From positions 64,921,823-64,985,822 of the forward strand of contig CM058239.1 in the NCBI GenBank assembly GCA_030180135.1: 64,000 nt of DNA, in the 5' to 3' direction. The notes beneath the pieces were generated by a model. The model saw only the letters and a program-made list of their open reading frames with translations. It was not told where the DNA came from and did no database searches. Both the position numbers and the translations under genes were made by a program. The stretch comes from Orychophragmus violaceus (taxonomy: Eukaryota > Streptophyta > Magnoliopsida > Brassicales > Brassicaceae). Shown here one piece after another: positions 31,293-44,200 of this stretch (within the stretch, counting starts at the first letter, position 1; each line of letters starts with the position of its first letter).

Positions 31293-32718
31293 ACTCCCCC
31301 ACACTTTGCCTTTGCTTGCCCTCAAGCAAAACAGAGAACTAAAATGCAGTGAAGAGGTTTGAAAACTCTTCAGAAACTCATTTTGTCGTAGAAGCAACAG
31401 CATTCAGATTCCCCTTAGTAATCCACATGAAAGAATCAATCCACAGACATCAAGACCAACATATACTTCCCCCACACTTAGCAACTGTCCTAAGTAAACG
31501 CCACAATCACATTCACGCATTCAAATTCTCCCTACTGACTTCTGCATATATTTAAGTGCGGTCTCACCTAAGGGGTATCGATCTAAAGGCACATGGATTC
31601 TTACCTTGCCAGCTCTAGACCACCAAACTGTCTTTCTTTAGTCCCTTTCTTCTCTTTCCCTTCCTTAACAACTGATTTTTCCCCACTGGGTATCATTTTA
31701 TTTTTTTTATCAGTGTTCTTCCCGTTTTGGGGTGTACTTTGGACACATTCCATGGATCACATGAGAGAAAATAGTGTTTGCTACCATTCCCATGACCACT
31801 TCGGAGTTACTAACTCATCCGCAGTTTATTATCTTTTTTTTTTTACTTTATGGAAGGGGAGAAGGGAACCAAATAGGACAGGTTTACAGGCTGTGTCAGA
31901 ACCAACAAGGGAGTCCGACAAAAAGTATACCAAGCCCTTAGATGAGAAATCTAAAGTCAGGATTAAATTGAAGTCAGTAAAAGATCCTCTGATACCAGAA
32001 GCGATGTGGGTGTTCTCAGTAGGCTGATTTGTGTCTGGGTTTTCTAATAGTCATAGATAATCTGCAGCTTCATCCCAATGGTTACTTAAGTTCCTGCAAA
32101 TGCTGCTAATCTTCTCAAAAAATCATTGTTTCCTACTTAAACAAATTTTTAAAATTTAACTGACTCTAAGAAAAGAAAAGAAAGTAATTAGTAGAACCTC
32201 CCCCACACTTAAGACACATTGTCCCCAGTAGTGTCAAGCAAGGGATTGGTTAAAAGAAAGAAAATAAAAATTTGTTAATGGAATGGTTAGTTCTCTCGGG
32301 TTTTTACCTCTGTCGCAGTCAGGCATCGATCGTTGCACTAGGTGCACCGACCGTTGCTGTGCGATTTTCGTTGGGGATCGATCGTTGCTCAGGACCGCAA
32401 CGATCGCTGCAATGCGATTCTTTTGTATTGTGACGATCGACACAATGGTGTGTCGATCGACGCACTGCGTTTTAATCCGAGACCTGCAAACAAATCTCAC
32501 CAAAACCAGAAACAAGCGTAAAATCCTATGAAAATACTAAAATCAAAATGCAAAAACGAAAACAGTGGGTTGCCTCCCACTCAGCGCTTGTTTAAGGTCA
32601 TTAGCTTGACGCTTCAGCTGATTTAGGTAGAGGGTGCATCATCCAGAGGAATAATCTGGCCTTCTGGAATTTCGGCCTTAGCCCAATAATGTTTCACCCT
32701 CTGTCCATTCACAGTGAA
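31293..32718 (-). other. Athila left copy, 3' non-coding region
   Basis: The 1.4 kb between pol and 3' LTR, where Athila elements often carry an env-like gene. None is recognisable. Three polypurine-like tracts (minus strand TAAGTGTGGGGG or close) lie at about 31296-31306 (next to the LTR), 31468-31480 and 32199-32211. Six CGAYCG cores lie at 32327-32460. Short plus-strand ORFs (31349-31555, 31593-32027) are antisense to the element and match nothing I know. Confidence 0.7.
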
Positions 32719-33501
32719 TTAAATACCATCCTTACCAGTTAGAACGACAGCTCCATACGGACGTACTTCTTTGATTGTGAAAGGACCAGACCACCTTGAT
32801 TTCAGCTTTCCTGGAAACAAATGCAGACGAGAGTTATATAAAAGTACCTGATCATTAGGCTCAAATTGTCTGGAGACAATCTTCTTGTCATGATATGCCT
32901 TAGTCCTCTCCTTGTACAGCTTTGAGTTCTCATAAGCAAAATGTCTAATCTCATCTAACTCATTAAGCTGTATAAATCTCCTTTCCGCAGCAGACTTAAG
33001 ATCATAATTCATTTGTTTTACAGCCCATGCTGCTTTGTGCTCAAGCTCCACTGGCAGATGACATGCTTTTCCATATAGCAGATGGAATGGAGTGGTCCCA
33101 AGTGGTGTCTTGAATGCAGTCTTGTAAGCCCATAATGCATCATCTAGCTTTGCTGCCCAATCCTTCCTTGTCTTTCCAACTGTCTTCTCAAGGATCTCTT
33201 TGATCTGCCTGTTAGAAACCTCAACTTGTCCACTGGTTTGAGGGTGATAAGGAGTAGCGACTCGGTGATGAACTCCATGCTTTTTCAGCAGCTTCTCGAA
33301 GACCTTATTGATAAAATGAGATCCTCCATCACTAATCACTATACGAGGCACTCCAAATCTGGGGAATATGATGGTTTTAAACAGCTTAATGACCACCGAA
33401 GAATCATTGGTTGGACTAGCTATTGCTTCAACCCATTTAGACACATAGTCCACAGCAACCAAGATGAATTTATTCCCATAGGATGAGGGAAAAGGACCCA
33501 T
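32719..33501 (-). pseudogene. Athila left copy, integrase core and C-terminus
   Basis: The 260-codon segment carries integrase catalytic D (VISDGGSHF) and E (GQVEVSNRQIKEIL) and the C-terminal LLYNSRLHLFPGKLKSRWSG domain. It ends early at TAA 32719-32721, where the right copy has a Glu codon and continues 40 residues. Its upstream end is a frameshift of one base near 33509 relative to the right copy. Confidence 0.87.
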
Positions 33502-34150
33502 ATAAATCTATGCCCCAGCAATCGAAAACCTCAACTTCCAGAATGAAATTCTGAGGCATCTCATGCTTCTTGCTGATTTTCCCTCTTCTCTGACAAACAT
33601 CACACTGAGAGACGAAAGAATGAGTGTCTCTGAACATTGTAGGCCACCAGAAACCTGCTTGCAGAAATTTAGACACAGTCTTGAATGTAGCAAAGTGTCC
33701 AGCATAATCTGATCCATGACAGTGAAAGAGGATGTCTGGAACTTCTGATTCAGCAGTGCATCTCCTGTACAGGCCATCTGAGCAGAGCTTGTAGAGATAA
33801 GGCTCATCCCAGTAGTACCTTCTAAGCTCTCTAAAGAACCTTTTCTTTTCATAACCCTTCAGATCATCTGGTTTAGTCTCAGCAGCAAGGTAGTTGGCTA
33901 TATCAGCATACCATGGTCGATCAGAGGTTGCTACAGCAGAGATTTCGAAGTCATAATTCCCAATTCTGATCTTGAAGGACTCTCGTCTCGTAACAGGTAT
34001 GCATCGATCGTTGCGCGTGCATGTGTCGATCGTTGCTTCCCCGATACTTGTATCGACCGTTGCCAGTGTGGCATCGATCGACACAGTGCGACTTTCCCGA
34101 CAGTTCTGCAACTCTCCTCCCAAATCCATCTGAAAAACTGCACCAATCAT
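33470..34150 (-). pseudogene. Athila left copy, integrase zinc domain and linker
   Basis: Contains the RNase H-integrase linker, in which the CGAYCG words (34005-34080) are translated as a Ser/Ile/Asp/Thr-rich stretch. The H-H-C-C zinc site follows (SDYAGHFATFKT, WWPTMF, CDVCQRRG). The frame is lost near 33509 within the sequence that reads WGIDFMGPF in the other copy. Confidence 0.85.
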
Positions 34151-34159
34151 GTTGACGTT

Positions 34160-35725
34160 TTACTCGTGCAAATAATCATTTATGGGCACGTCTTCCTCAA
34201 CTAGCATCCTTGAAAGATGATCAGCGACTCCATTCTCAACTCCCTTCTTGTCCCTCACTTCAATATCAAACTCCTGAAGCAACAGAATCCATCTCAACAA
34301 TCTCGGCTTAGCATCCTTCTTCTGCATCAGATACTTCAGGGCTGAATGATCAGTATGAACAATCACCTTAGAGCCAACAAGATAGGGGCGGAATTTCTCG
34401 AAAGCAAAGACAACAGCTAACAGCTCTTTCTCTGTGGTTGCATAGTTTCTCTGCGCATCATCTAGTGTCCTACTAGCGTAATAGATAGCATGAAGTTTTT
34501 TATCCTTCTTCTGTCCTAGAACAGCTCCTACAGCAAAATCACTTGCATCACACATAACCACAAAAGGTAGATCCCAATCTGGTGGCTGAACTATTGGAGC
34601 ACTCACTAATGCATGCTTGATCTGTTCAAATGCAGTCTGACAGTCCGCATTGAACTCAAATTTGGTATCCTTACACAGCAAAGCAGTTAGTGGCCTAGCA
34701 ATCTTACTGAAGTCTTTGATGAAACGCCTATAGAAACCAGCATGTCCAAGAAAGCTTCTAATAGATTTAACAGAATCAGGCGCATGAAGATTTGTCATTA
34801 CCTCAATCTTAGCGCGGTCCACTTCGATTCCTGCTTCAAATACTTTATGTCCAAGAACAATACTATCTTTGACCATAAAGTGGCATTTTTCCCAGTTAAG
34901 GACCAAGTGTTTCTCTTCGCACCTAGTCAGCACCTTGCACAGATTATCTAGACATTCATTGTAAGATGACCCATAGACTGAGAAATCATCCATGAATACC
35001 TCCATAAAGTCCTCAATCATATCAGTGAATATGGACATCATGCATCTCTGAAAAGTGGCAGGAGCATTACAGAGTCCAAAAGGCATCCTACGGTAAGCGA
35101 ATGTGCCATATGGACAAGTGAAAGTAGTCTTTCCCTGATCTTCTGGGTGGATAGGAATCTGAAAGAAACCTGAGTATCCATCGAGGAAGCAGTAGTAAGG
35201 GTGATTGGCTAACCTCTCCAGCATCTGATCGATGAAAGGCAAGGGAAAGTGATCCTTTCTGGTTGCAGCATTCAGCTTCCTGTAATCTATGCACATCCTG
35301 TGTCCCGTTACAGTCCTAGTAGGTATCAGCTCGTTCTTCTCATTCTTCACAACTGTAACTCCGCCCTTCTTAGGCACTACATGGACTGGACTTACCCAAT
35401 CACTGTCTGAAATAGGATAGATGATTCCAGCATCCAGGAGTTTCATAATCTCCTTTTTAACCACTTCCTGCAGATTAGGATTAAGCCTTCTCTGATGCTC
35501 AACAGATGTCTTAGACTCATCCTCAAGGTGTATCCGATGCATGCACAGCTCTGGTGAGATACCTGAAATGTCATCAAGATAATAGCCAAGAGCTTTACGA
35601 TGCTTGCGCAGCTTGCTTAGCAGTAAAGTGAGCTCTGCGTTGTTCAAACTAGCGTTAACAATCACTGGATAAGTTGAATTTGGTCCAAGAAACGCGTACC
35701 TTAACCCGGATGGAAGTTGTTTCAA
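34160..35725 (-). pseudogene. Athila left copy, RT and RNase H
   Basis: 521 codons with RT (WVSPVHVVPKKGG, CIDYRKLNAATRKDHFPLPF, FLDGYSGFFQIPIHPEDQ, catalytic FMDDFSVYGSS) and RNase H (VMCDASDFAVGAVLGQKKDK, YATTEKELLAVVFAFEKFRP, VHTDHSALKYL). Bounded upstream by TAA (35768-35770, CAA in the right copy) and downstream by TAA (34160-34162, GAA in the right copy). Catalytic residues are present, but the polyprotein is split. Confidence 0.9.
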
Positions 35726-35767
35726 TTCTATTTTCGGAGCCTTTTCCTCTGCCCAGTCTGCGTCGCC

Positions 35768-36583
35768 TTACAACGACCGATGCTTGGTGAGTGTCGATCG
35801 TTGCATCGTCGCGTCAGATACTTCCACCTGCATTGCAACTTCAACAGAATCCATCAGTCTTGTATAGCACATTGCTGGCTCGTCCTGCAGGTACTCCAAC
35901 TCCATTATAGAGCTCAGTAAAGCTCTTTCTAGTGGATCTTCAGCATGTGACTGGTGAAAGTACTCTGCAGCTAATTCACCAAGTGTGTCCACATAGAAAG
36001 TTTGTCCGTCGATGGTTGGTCTCTTTACCAGTTTGTTCATATCAAAACTCATCTTCAGATCACCCACATTCAGGAATATTTTACCTCTCTGACAGTCAAT
36101 CATCGCACCAGCTGTAGCTAAGAAAGATCTGCCCAAAATTAGTGGATCCTTTGGTTCCTGTCCATACTGCAGAACCACAAAATCAGTAGGAATCGCACAT
36201 TGGCCAATCATTATAGGCACATCCTCCAATACTCCTTCAGGAATCCTGATCGTTATGTCTGCTAGAACCAGTGATATCCTAGTGGGTCTGAAATCAGTCA
36301 TACCGAGCCTCTTAGCAACTGAGAGTGGCATGAGATTCACACTAGAACCAATATCACATAGGGATCTTTCGAACCTCTCTCTGTAGATAGTACAATCTAA
36401 TACAAAGCTCCCAGGATCCTTTAACTTCTCAGGAGTTCTGCCCTGAATTACTGCACTGCATACCTCACTGATCATCATCACACTCTCTTCATCAGTCCAT
36501 TTTCCAGCAATCATATCTTTAAGGCATCTCCTCATCATAGGCGAGGTATCCATGGAGTCAAGCAAAGGTACTTCAACTTTCAC
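35768..36583 (-). pseudogene. Athila left copy, protease region
   Basis: The 271-codon segment spans the end of the gag linker and the aspartic protease (LCDIGSSVNLMPLSVAKRLG, LILGRSFLATAGAMIDC). Here the codon before the active-site Asp is TGT (Cys), whereas the right copy has TGA. It ends at TAA 35768-35770 and starts after the TAG at 36611. Confidence 0.88.
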
Positions 36584-36610
36584 CTTTTTTATGAACTCTT
36601 TGCATTTGGC

Positions 36611-38308
36611 CTACTGCCTCTCGTTCTTAGCCTTCCTGGGATTTTTGGGATAGGGTATTTTAGGCTTGTAAACTCTTTCGGTCGACTGTTTCGATTTCTC
36701 TGGTTTTGAATCCTCAGCAGTCGCCTTGCATCGACCGTCACTGGGATTGTGTCGATCGTTGCTGGGCGACTTCACGACGACAGTTTCTACGTTATCGCTT
36801 TGCGTCGACCGTTGCTTGGGTGCATCGACCAATGCATCGCGAATGTCACGAATTTCATCCTCCAATTCTTCAATCTCCACGAGTTCCTCAACGCTCAGCT
36901 GCCTGTTTTGTTTAGGTAACAGTTCCTTACCACTTCTCAAAGTCACTGCATTGCATTGGTACTTGGGATTAGCGTCAGTTCGTCCTGGGAGATATCCATC
37001 TTCCCTCTGAGCATGTCCAGCAATTCTTGCAACCTTAGCATCAATCTCTTTCACGTGGGTGCTCAGGAATTCAAACTTCCCATTCAGCTCCTCATAGACC
37101 TTATCTACCTTTTTGTTGGAGTCTGCAGCACTTTTAATCTGGTTCTCCAGCACCTGTTCCAGCATTATCTCTATCTTACTCTTATGAGCAGTGGCTGCAG
37201 GAGGAGTCTGATAAGATGAAGATCCATAGGTTCTTTGATTTCCTGTGAAGGTATTCCTTTGTCCTCCACCGGAAAATCTGTTTCCTTGGAAACCAGATCC
37301 TCCGATGTAATTCACATCTTCTTCCTGAGTGTCCTCCTCAGTCTGAATTACTTCTACTTCTTGAGCAAAATGGACAGCTTTCTTTTCACCTAGAAGATTG
37401 CAGATTTTGTCCATCCTGGATCTCAATTCAGCCATCTCTGAGTTATCAACACTTCCACCAGATTTCTTCCTCCTCTCATCCATAGTTTTGCAGCTGTTGC
37501 TGCTTACTAAGTTCTCAATCAACTGCTTAGCTTGTGCAGGAGTCCTGGTGTTGAAGTTTGCATTACTGGAGTTATCCAGTGCAGACTGATATGGCAGATC
37601 TATGCCTCTGAAGAAAATACCTAGCAATGTGACTTCACTGAATCCATGGTGTGGGCAGTCACGCTGATACTTCCTAAATCTCATCCAAGCAGTCTTTAAA
37701 GGTTCCACAGCTCCTTGGGAAAAGGTGAGTATGTCCTGTCTGGACTGATCTGAGCGCGCATCATCATAGAAGTGACGCAGGAACTCACTCTTTAAAGCTG
37801 CCCAAGTAGTATACTGAGCAGGCGCTAGCTGCTTAAGCCACGCACTAGCGTCTCCAGCAAGACTGTGCGGAAAGAGCTTAAGGAACAGATAGTCCGGGCA
37901 GACTCCATCATACTTCATGCCAGTGACTACGTCCTCAAACGAGTCAATGTGGTCCATAGGCTGCTCCGTTGGGTAACCATGAAATGCATTCTGTCTCATC
38001 AGTGAGTAGTAGATGGTTTTGATCTCAAAATCATTCCTCTCAAAAGCAGAAAGCACTAAAGCTGACCGGTTTCTATGAAACTCATCCGGTCTGTTGTAGT
38101 CAGCTAAAGTCCTTTCATGGACAATCATCTGTCTACCTTGGGCCTGTCCTTGACCCTGGTTCTGCTCCTGTTGATGTTGCTTAGGAGGATCAGGGATCAC
38201 GTTCCCTTCAGCATCAACCCGATGCCCAGCAGCATTGTACGGGTTGTTATCTCGGTCCCTCAGGGTACCTTCAGCATCTGGTATCAAGATTAGACGTTCT
38301 CGTACCAT
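36611..38308 (-). pseudogene. Athila left copy, gag
   Basis: 565 codons from the first in-frame ATG. The Athila capsid region (FHGYPTEQPMDHIDSFEDVV, AGDASAWLKQLAPAQYTTWA, RKYQRDCPHHGFSEVTLLGI) is followed by a Gly/Gln-rich stretch and a linker in which CGAYCG words at 36732-36831 are translated. It ends at TAG 36611-36613 (TAT in the right copy). The (TC)n stretch near 38311-38320 is two bases longer than in the right copy and disconnects the first ~45 codons. Confidence 0.9.
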
Positions 38309-38664
38309 TCTCTCTCTCTCTTTTCTCTTCTGATAGTTCTTTCTAGACGTCCAAGTTCCTCTAGTCCGAGATTAACTAAGCTCGAGTTCGGATTACTTCG
38401 AGTTTTCTGCATTGGCATAAACTGTCTGTAATCGTCCAGCAACGACCGATGCTATCAGTGCAACGATCGATCCAATCTCAGAATCGCCTAGTGACGATCG
38501 ACGCAAGGGATGCAATGATCGACGCAAGGCGAAAGTCGTACCTGCGACAGAAAGAAACAGAGAAAAAGTTAGCAGATTATAAAAATAAAAAACGAAAAAA
38601 CAAAAATAAAAAGAAAAATTTCTAGTAAAAACCCTAAGTTCGGTCCTATCGAAGACTCTAAGAC

Positions 38665-38682
38665 TCCCCGGCAACGGCGCCA
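38665..38682 (-). other. Athila left copy primer binding site
   Basis: The minus strand TGGCGCCGTTGCCGGGGA matches the 3' end complement of plant tRNA-Asp. It lies six bases inside the middle LTR. Confidence 0.9.
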
Positions 38683-38688
38683 AAAACT

Positions 38689-39880
38689 TGATAGGTTCTA
38701 AGTTTTACCCTATTCTAAACTGCAAGTGCACAGTATCGTCAAAGTAGTATATAGGGTTATCGAATCCACAGGGACACTAGGACTCAATAGATCAGAACAG
38801 TAGAGAATAATACTAGAAATAAGCAGATGGTGAAGTAAATAAATTGCGAAGCAAGAAAGTAAACAGTAGCAAGTTGGTTGTGAAAGCAATAAACTAAAAG
38901 CGTCAAGCCTAGGGTATTCTCAGGAAATCAGACAAGCAGACAAGTTAATCAGTCAGGATCAAATTAAACTCAGTTCTAGAACTCAAATCACGTAAATAGA
39001 ATTAACCAAATCTCTTTGCGAAAACTCTCTAAGTCTAAGTGCAGTAACCCAAATCTCTTTGCAATTACTAACAGATTAAACTAGCATTAAGTTCAAGTTC
39101 GATATGTTCACAATTAAACTAAACCAAATCTCTTTGCGAATAATTTAATTGCTCAACCTAAATAGTTCAGATTCTAAAACACACTCTCGTGTCGAATTTA
39201 GCAACCTAAGATCTAGATTCTAATTGATCAGGTTAGAACTAGCATTAAGCACAATTTAGTTTGAAGAACATTCTAATCATATGAATCCTTAACTGAATTA
39301 AACAAGTCTAGCAAGTCATCAAACCCAAATGAGAAACCCTAAACTTAACTATGGATCTACTCAGACATGATTGATGAAAACATAATCATAGAAATAATAG
39401 ATTGCATATAAGAGAATAAAATATCAAAGGGGTTCGAAATCTTCTCCAAAATAAGTGAATACAGGAAATAGATCAGCCCCAAAAGCTCTAAAAATCTCTT
39501 AGCTCTAAGTATGAAAGCGTAAGTAAATTAAACACCAAAATCCTCTATATATAGGCCTAATCTCGGCTGGGGCTTCTGTGTAAATACTGCAACTTTTCTG
39601 GGCCTCTTTGCAAATCTTCATAACTTGTTAAACCAACTCGTACGGCCCATCTCGCTAGTGTGTCGACCGATGCACAAGGTGTGTCGGTCGATGTTTGATC
39701 AATAAATCGGACAGTGAGTTAAGCTCTCGGCCAAAACGTCCCAAAAGTCCCAAAATGCTCCAAATATCTCCAATTAGCTCCAAACCTGATTAAACCTGTA
39801 AAAGACTCTAAACGAACACAAAAGACACTTAAAACACATCTATATCATGGTATAAAATGGGTAAAAACCATGATATATCA
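38689..39880 (-). repeat. Athila LTR 2 (shared middle LTR)
   Basis: Length 1192 bp, TGATAGG to ATATATCA. It serves as 5' LTR of the left copy and 3' LTR of the right copy. Paired cores lie at 39664 and 39685. Confidence 0.93.
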
Positions 39881-41211
39881 ACTCCCCCACACTTAGCCTT
39901 TGCTTGCCTTCAAGCAAAACAGAGAACTAAAATGCAGTGAAGAGGTTTGAAAACTCTTCAGAAACTCATTTTGTCGTAGAAGCAACAGCATTCAGATTCC
40001 CCTTAGTAATCCACATGAAAGAATCAATCCACAGACATCAAGACCAACATATACTTCCCCCACACTTAGCAACTGTCCTAAGTAAACGCCACAATCACAT
40101 TCACGCATTCAAATTCTCCCTACTGACTTCTGCGTATATTTAAGTGCGGTCTCACCTAAGGGGTATCGATCTAAAGGCACATGGATTCTTACCTTGCCAG
40201 CTCTAGACCACCAAACTGTCTTTCTTTAGTCCCTTTCTTCTCTTTCCCTTCCTTAACAACTGATTTTTCCCCACTGGGTATCATTTTTTTTTTTTTATCA
40301 GTGTTCTTCCCGTTTTGGGGTGTACTTTGGACACATTCCATGGATCACATGAGAGAAAATAGTGTTTGCTACCATTCCCATGACCACTTCGGAGTTACTA
40401 ACTCATCCGCAGTTTATTATCTTTTTTTTTTTTACTTTATGGAAGGGGAGAAGGGAACCAAATAGGACAGGTTTACAGGCTGTGTCAGAACCAACAAGGG
40501 AGTCCGACAAAAAGTATACCAAGCCCTTAGGTGAGAAATCTAAAGTCAGGATTAAATTGAAGTCAGTAAAAGATCCTCTGATACCTGAAGCGATGTGGGT
40601 GTTCTCAGTAGGCTGATTTGTGTCTGGGTTTTCTAATAGTCATAGATAATCTGCAGCTTCATCCCAATGGTTACTTAAGTTCCTGCAAATGCTGCTAATC
40701 TTCTCAAAAAATCATTGTTTCCTACTTAAACAAATTTTTAAAATTTAACTGACTCTAAGAAAACAAAAGAAAGTAATTAGTAGAACCTCCCCCACACTTA
40801 AGACACACTGTCCCCAGTAGTGTCAAGCAAAGGATTGGTTAAAAGAAAGAAAATAAAAATTTGTTAATGGAATGGTTAGTTCTCTCGGGCTTTTACCTCT
40901 GTCGCAATCAGGCATCGATCGTTGCACTAGGTGCACCGACCGTTGCTGTGGGATTTTCGTTGGGGATCGATCGTTGCTCAGGACCGCAACGATCGCTGCA
41001 ATGCGATTCTTTCGTATTGTGACGATCGACACAATGGTGTGTCGATCGACGCACTGCGTTTTAATCAGAGACCTGCAAACAAATCTCACCAAAACCAGAA
41101 ACAAGCGTAAAATCCTATGAAAATACTAAAATCAAAATGCAAAAACGAAAACAGTGGGTTGCCTCCCACTCAGCGCTTGTTTAAGGTCATTAGCTTGACG
41201 CTTCAGCTGAT
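39881..41211 (-). other. Athila right copy, 3' non-coding region
   Basis: Equivalent to 31293-32640 with few differences. It has the polypurine tract next to the LTR (39881-39894), two further GTGTGGGGG tracts (about 40056-40068, 40787-40799) and the six CGAYCG cores at about 40915-41050. There is no env-like ORF. Confidence 0.7.
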
Positions 41212-44200
41212 TTAGGTAGAGGGTGCATCATCCAGAGGCAGAATCTGACCTTCTGGAATTTCGGCCTTAGCCCAATAATGTTTCACCCTCTGTCCATTCA
41301 CAGTGAATTCAATACCATCCTTACCAGTTAGAACGACAGCTCCATACGGACGTACTTCTTTGATTGTGAAAGGACCAGACCACCTTGATTTCAGCTTTCC
41401 TGGAAACAAATGCAGACGAGAGTTATATAAAAGTACCTGATCATTAGGCTCAAATTGTCTGGAGACAATCTTCTTGTCATGATATGCCTTAGTCCTCTCC
41501 TTGTACAGCTTTGAGTTCTCATAAGCAAAATGTCTAATCTCATCTAACTCATTAAGCTGTATAAATCTCCTTTCCGCAGCAGACTTAAGATCATAATTCA
41601 TTTGTTTTACAGCCCATGCTTCTTTGTGCTCAAGCTCCACTGGCAGATGACATGCTTTTCCATATAGCAGATGGAATGGAGTGGTCCCAAGTGGTGTCTT
41701 GAATGCAGTCCTGTAAGCCCATAATGCATCATCCAGCTTTGCTGCCCAATCCTTCCTTGTCTTTCCAACTGTCTTCTCAAGGATCTCTTTGATCTGCTTG
41801 TTAGAAACCTCAACTTGTCCACTGGTTTGAGGGTGATAAGGAGTAGCGACTCGGTGATGAACTCCATGCTTTTTCAGCAGCTTCTCGAAGACCTTATTGA
41901 TAAAATGAGATCCTCCATCACTAATCACTATACGAGGCACTCCAAATCTGGGGAATATGATGGTTTTAAACAGCTTAATGACCACCGAAGAATCATTGGT
42001 TGGACTAGCTATTGCTTCAACCCATTTAGACACATAGTCCACAGCAACCAAGATGAATTTATTCCCATAGGATGAGGGAAAAGGACCCATGAAATCTATG
42101 CCCCAGCAATCGAAAACCTCAACTTCCAGAATGAAATTCTGAGGCATCTCATGCTTCTTGCTGATTTTCCCTCTTCTCTGACAAACATCACACTGAGAGA
42201 CGAAAGAATGAGTGTCTCTGAACATTGTAGGCCACCAGAAACCTGCTTGCAGAACTTTAGACACAGTCTTGAATGTAGCAAAGTGTCCAGCATAATCTGA
42301 TCCATGACAGTGGAAGAGGATGTCTGGAACTTCTGATTCAGCAATGCATCTCCTGTACAGGCCATCTGAGCAGTGCTTGTAGAGATAAGGCTCATCCCAA
42401 TAGTACCTTCTAAGCTCTCTAAAGAACCTTTTCTTTTCATAACCCTTCAGATCATCTGGTTCAGTCTCAGCAGCAAGGTAGTTGGCTATATCTGCATACC
42501 ATGGTCGATCAGAGGTTGCTACAGCAGAGATTTCGAAGTCATAATTCCCAATTCTGATCTTGAAGGACTCTCGGCTCGTATCAGGTATGCATCGATCGTT
42601 GCGCGTGCATGTGTCGATCGTTGCTTCCCCGATACTTGTATCGACCGTTGCCAGTGTGGCATCGATCGACACAGTGCGACTTTCCCGACAGTTCTGCAAC
42701 TCTCCTCCCAAATCCATCTGAAAAACTGCACCAATCATGTTGACGTTTTCCTCGTGCAAATAATCATTTATGGGCACGTCTTCCTCAACTAGCATCCTTG
42801 AAAGATGATCAGCGACTCCATTCTCAACTCCCTTCTTGTCCCTCACTTCAATATCAAACTCCAGAAGCAACAGAATCCATCTCAACAATCTCGGCTTAGC
42901 ATCCTTCTTCTGCATCAGATACTTCAGGGCTGAATGATCAGTATGAACAATCACCTTAGAGCCAACAAGATAGGGGCGGAATTTCTCGAAAGCAAAGACA
43001 ACAGCTAACAGCTCTTTCTCTGTGGTTGCATAGTTTCTCTGCGCATCATCTAGTGTCCTACTAGCGTAATAGATAGCATGAAGTTTTTTATCCTTCTTCT
43101 GTCCTAGAACAGCTCCTACAGCAAAATCACTTGCATCACACATAACCTCAAAAGGTAGATCCCAATCTGGTGGCTGAACTATTGGAGCACTCACTAATGC
43201 CTGCTTGATCTGTTCAAATGCAGTCTGACAGTCCGCATTGAACTCAAATTTGGTATCCTTACACAGCAAAGCAGTTAGTGGCCTAGCAATCTTACTGAAG
43301 TCTTTGATGAAACGCCTATAGAAACCAGCATGTCCAAGAAAGCTTCTAATAGATTTAACAGAATCAGGCGCCTGAAGATTTGTCATTACCTCAATCTTAG
43401 TGCGGTCCACTTCGATTCCTGCTTCAGATACTTTATGTCCAAGAACAATACCATATTTGACCATAAAGTGGCATTTTTCCCAGTTAAGGACCAAGTGTTT
43501 CTCTTCGCACCTAGTCAGCACCTTGCACAGATTATCTAGACATTCATTGTAAGATGATCCATAGACTGAGAAATCATCCATGAATACCTCCATAAAATCC
43601 TCAATCATATCAGTGAATATGGACATCATGCATCTCTGAAAAGTGGCAGGAGCATTACAGAGTCCAAAAGGCATCCTACGGTAAGGGAATGTGCCATATG
43701 GACAAGTGAAAGTAGTCTTTCCCTGATCTTCTGGGTGGATAGGAATCTGAAAGAAACCTGAGTATCCATCGAGGAAGCAGTAGTAAGGGTGATTGGCTAA
43801 CCTCTCCAGCATCTGATCGATGAAAGGCAAGGGAAAGTGATCCTTTCTGGCTGCAGCATTCAGCTTCCTGTAATCTATGCACATCTTGTGTCCCGTTACA
43901 GTCCTAGTAGGTATCAGCTCGTTCTTCTCATTCTTCACAACTGTAACTCCGCCCTTCTTAGGCACTACATGGACTGGACTTACCCAATCACTGTCTGAAA
44001 TAGGATAGATGATTCCAGCATCCAGGAGTTTCATAATCTCCTTTTTAACCACTTCCTGCAGATTAGGATTAAGCCTTCTCTGATGCTCAACAGATGTCTT
44101 AGACTCATCCTCAAGGTGTATCCGATGCATGCACAGCTCTGGTGAGATACCTGAAATGTCATCAAGAGAATAGCCAAGAGCTTTGCGATGCTTGCGCAGC

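Noticed and set aside
31349..32027. Possible env-like or other gene in the Athila 3' region
   Set aside because: The small ORFs are antisense to the element, unrelated to Athila env-like proteins, and contain T homopolymers that differ between copies.
38689..39880. Middle Athila LTR as border of two independent insertions
   Set aside because: No target duplication lies on either side of it, and both internals join it directly through a primer site on one side and a polypurine tract on the other.
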